Below, piece after piece: positions 17,358 to 19,340 of a stretch of 19,340 nt of DNA. Each line of letters starts with the position of its first letter. Position 1 is the first letter of the stretch. The notes under the pieces are model-generated. The model searched no databases. It saw nothing but the letters and a program-made list of their open reading frames with translations, and was not told the DNA's origin. The translations under genes and the position numbers were made by a program. The DNA is from Monoraphidium neglectum (Eukaryota > Chlorophyta > Chlorophyceae > Sphaeropleales > Selenastraceae): NCBI RefSeq assembly GCF_000611645.1, contig NW_014013559.1, positions 1 through 19,340 on the forward strand. The letters are read 5' to 3'.

Positions 17358-17543
17358 TAAATGTTATGCTGTGATGGTGCATGGACGCGTCCTGGCCAAT
17401 CAGGCCGCATGCCGGCCCGCAGCCACCACAGCCACCTGACAGGTGGCCATGTGCTGCCGTCAGTGACCCGTCGATGGCCTCCAACATGGCCCACACGCGC
17501 CCAGCCGGTGCCGCGCCGCCTCTTCAGCCGGACAGGCCTGCTG

Positions 17544-19340
17544 CTACGACTGCTCCTGCGCCTGCTGCTGCGGCTGCTGCTTCGGCGCCAGCACCTCCTC
17601 CAACCACAGCTGGACCAGGTCAGTGTCGCCGCGTGCGCATGCTGCCTGGACGAAAACGTATTGCACACACACGCTCTCCGTGCCGACGCTGCTCATGTGG
17701 CGCCACAGCTGGGAGCAGCAAGGCGCGTACCTCCCCTTGACCGCCACCATCACCGCCAGCAGGCCCTTGCGCACGAATGAGCGCACTTCAAGGGTGGGGG
17801 TTTGAGTGGGGATCGGCGGCAGCTGCGGTAGCTTGACCTGGCGGGGTGTTGATGTGTCCGCTGAGTTTGTGAGGACGCTGCCGACCAGCGACGCAAAGGT
17901 ATCGTACAGATTCTCAGCCGCCAGACCCGGCACTCCTGGCGCACGTGCCGACGCGGGCTCGGGCTCGGGCGACGATTTAGGGGCGGGCGTGGGCTCCAGC
18001 GCGGACTCTGGCGCGGGTTCGGGCGCGGGCTCGGGGGCGGGCTCGGGCGCAGGCTCGGGCGCAGGCTCGGGCGCTGCTGCTGCCGCTGGCGCTGCCACCG
18101 CCGCTGCTAGAGGTGCTGGTGCTGGCTCCGCTGTTGGCTCAGCTGCCGCCGCTGCTGTTGGGGCTGCCGCTGCTGTTCGGGCTGCTGTTGGCGCCGCTGC
18201 CGGCGCTGCCGCCAAGGCTCCTGCTGCCACAGCCTCGCGACCTGCTGCACCACCTGCACGGCCAGCTGTATCAGCAGGCCCCCCCTTGAGCAATAATTCT
18301 CTGCCCGCATCTGGTCCGCTCAGCGGCGCCTTGCAGGAAGCTCCCAACCGCGCCTGGCCCGCCGGTGCTGTGCCTGGCACAGCTGCGATCCCAGCTGCAG
18401 CGGGCCGGCCGTTCGCGCCGCCCGCGGGCGACGGCTTCACTGTCGCTGCAGCAGAGTCGGACAAGCAACGCGAGCCAGAGGCGGCTGCGGCTGCAGCCAG
18501 CGATGCCTTCCCGGCTTCGTCTGTGCCCTCCACGTTGACACGTTTGGCCAGGGCGCGCGTTCGGCCGGCCCCGCTTGCAGCCGCCGCGCCGGTCAACGGC
18601 CCCAAGGGTGTCTCAGCCCTGGCAGCCAGGCGCGGCGGTTTTGGGGCCGCCACAGGTGTCAGCGCTGGCTTGGGAGCAGACGCGGCCCCGAGCTGCCGCA
18701 GCCGCCGCAGCCGGCGCGGCGGCTCGCTGCGCGGCCCCTCGCGCCCAGCCGGTGACGCTGCTGGCAGAAGCCCGCTGGCTCGCTCGCCGCCCTCCTGGGC
18801 CCCTTCGTCTGGGTCAAACTCCGCCGCCGCCGTCCTCAGCATGCGAGGCGGTGCCAAGGGCGCGCACACCACAGCGTCCTTGGGGCTGCACACAAAGGGC
18901 GGCGGCCCGTCCGCCGCCAGCTGCCAGTAGCAGGCGCCCAGCAGCAAATAGCCAGTGCACAGCCGCCTGCCAGCGACAAATCGCACGCGGTGCGTCGCGT
19001 GCGCGAGCTCGTCCGGCGGGGCCGCCTCGGCGGCCCCGTTGCCGCCGGCGCCGCCGGCACGGCCCGCTGGCGCGCCGAAGCCCGTCACCTCCGCGCACAC
19101 CCAGCTGCCGTGGCGTCCGAGCTCGCAGCGCGGGCAGAGCGCGAGTGTGCTGCGGCGCCCGCGCTCTGCGCCAGCCGCGTCGCGCAGCGCATGCGACTCA
19201 AACACCCAGAGTCGGCGTCCAACCAGCGAGACGCCGCCGGCGGCGCACGCGGCGTCAAAAAGGTGCGCCTCGAGGCTTACTGGCTCGCGCGACCACCCCT
19301 CGGCGGCCGCGCCGCCGCCGCCTCCAGAGTCACCGCCGCC
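17544..19340 (-). CDS. Unrecognised Ala/Pro-rich protein, C-terminal 598 residues (5' end outside window)
   Basis: The frame is open from the right edge (19340) to a TAG at 17544-17546, 598 codons without need of introns. I do not recognise the family. Residues about 20-150 look ordered: LVGRRLWVFES, then CPRC (69-72), GSWVCAEVTGFG (about 79-90) and HRVRF (117-121), then a hydrophobic segment TGYLLLGACYWQLA. The W...V...G...HRVRF pattern is loosely like a Tudor/Agenet-type beta-barrel, a weak guess. Residues about 150-460 are low complexity: basic Arg/Leu patches, Ala/Thr runs and a Pro-Glu-Pro-Ala repeat. The C-terminal about 120 residues look ordered (NLYDTFASLVGSVL, then VRSFVRKGLLAVMVAV), with an ankyrin-like fragment ARGDTDLVQLWLEEV, ending in a Gln-rich tail. 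Codon use matches the SFI1-like gene, which lies in tandem downstream. Start unknown. Confidence 0.65.
   Translation of the reverse strand, partial: GGGDSGGGGGAAAEGWSREPVSLEAHLFDAACAAGGVSLVGRRLWVFESHALRDAAGAERGRRSTLALCPRCELGRHGSWVCAEVTGFGAPAGRAGGAGGNGAAEAAPPDELAHATHRVRFVAGRRLCTGYLLLGACYWQLAADGPPPFVCSPKDAVVCAPLAPPRMLRTAAAEFDPDEGAQEGGERASGLLPAASPAGREGPRSEPPRRLRRLRQLGAASAPKPALTPVAAPKPPRLAARAETPLGPLTGAAAASGAGRTRALAKRVNVEGTDEAGKASLAAAAAASGSRCLSDSAAATVKPSPAGGANGRPAAAGIAAVPGTAPAGQARLGASCKAPLSGPDAGRELLLKGGPADTAGRAGGAAGREAVAAGALAAAPAAAPTAARTAAAAPTAAAAAEPTAEPAPAPLAAAVAAPAAAAAPEPAPEPAPEPAPEPAPEPAPESALEPTPAPKSSPEPEPASARAPGVPGLAAENLYDTFASLVGSVLTNSADTSTPRQVKLPQLPPIPTQTPTLEVRSFVRKGLLAVMVAVKGRYAPCCSQLWRHMSSVGTESVCVQYVFVQAACARGDTDLVQLWLEEVLAPKQQPQQQAQEQS
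18010..18072 (-). repeat. Tandem 12-bp-type repeat coding Pro-Glu-Pro-Ala
   Basis: On the minus strand several near-identical units of about 12 nt (GCGCCCGAGCCT type) code a (PEPA)n tract within the unrecognised protein. Diverged copies continue to about 17950. Such tracts are usually extended linkers and vary in length between strains. Confidence 0.8.

Larger units (their letters stand above)
16835..17543. other. Intergenic region: 3' end of upstream gene and putative promoter/5' leader of the SFI1-like gene
   Basis: About 709 bp with no coding exon I can support. The core (about 17130-17380) is clearly AT-richer than the rest of the window, as expected for a promoter or UTR. A CCAAT motif lies at 17396-17400. 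No TGTAA poly(A) signal (the green-algal type) was seen on the minus strand after the stop at 17544. No convincing TATA box was found. Confidence 0.5.

Noticed and set aside
16835..17543. TGTAA poly(A) signal for the upstream gene
   Set aside because: No TTACA (its plus-strand form) is present in this interval; the closest strings are TTACG and TTACC.
17806..18930. Plus-strand open frame (374 codons) opposite the unrecognised gene
   Set aside because: A Gly/Ala/Ser-rich mirror of the PEPA and Ala-rich region. The minus frame has the ordered segments and a natural stop.
1..19340. Bacterial operon, phage, CRISPR array, rRNA or tRNA genes
   Set aside because: Coding signal is split by dozens of GT-AG introns in one long eukaryotic gene. 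No ribosome-binding-site pattern, regular spacer array or recognisable RNA gene was seen.

Overview
The window reads as nuclear DNA of a GC-rich eukaryote, most likely a green alga (Chlorophyta). The supporting signs are very high GC with strong G/C at third codon positions, Ala/Arg-rich proteins, many short introns (about 137-384 bp) with GTGxG-type donors and C-rich acceptor tracts, and (TG)n microsatellites in introns. No bacterial operon structure, phage, CRISPR, rRNA or tRNA gene was seen. The organism call is inference; no marker gene is present.

Almost the whole window (16834 down to 1, minus strand) is one giant split gene that runs off the left edge. I assembled 37 coding exons by hand from splice sites, exon phase and protein periodicity. 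The frame stays open across all 36 junctions and gives about 3005 codons in the window. Residues 1 to about 540 hold a Pro-rich start, a helical block (exons 2-3) and a long low-complexity linker (exon 4). From about residue 540 to the window edge the protein is an SFI1-type centrin-binding repeat array. Many units fit the published SFI1 consensus (A-x7-L-L-x3-F/L-x2-W-K/R). About 77 anchor positions are visible. About 50 of the 76 steps are exactly 33 residues and about 15 are exactly 29. This spacing holds across nearly all predicted splice junctions, which independently supports the exon model. In known SFI1 proteins such an array is one long alpha-helix with one centrin per repeat, working at centrosomes, spindle pole bodies, basal bodies or contractile fibres.

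To the right, 16835-17543 is a gap of about 700 bp with an AT-rich core. It should hold the 3' end of the upstream gene and the promoter and 5' leader of the SFI1-like gene. From 17546 to the right edge, also on the minus strand, is the 3' part (598 codons, no intron needed) of a second gene I do not recognise. It has a CxxC/Trp-containing N-terminal block, a low-complexity Ala-rich and Pro-Glu-Pro-Ala repeat region, and an ordered-looking C-terminal stretch ending in a Gln-rich tail. The two genes are in tandem; nothing in the sequence shows that they act together.
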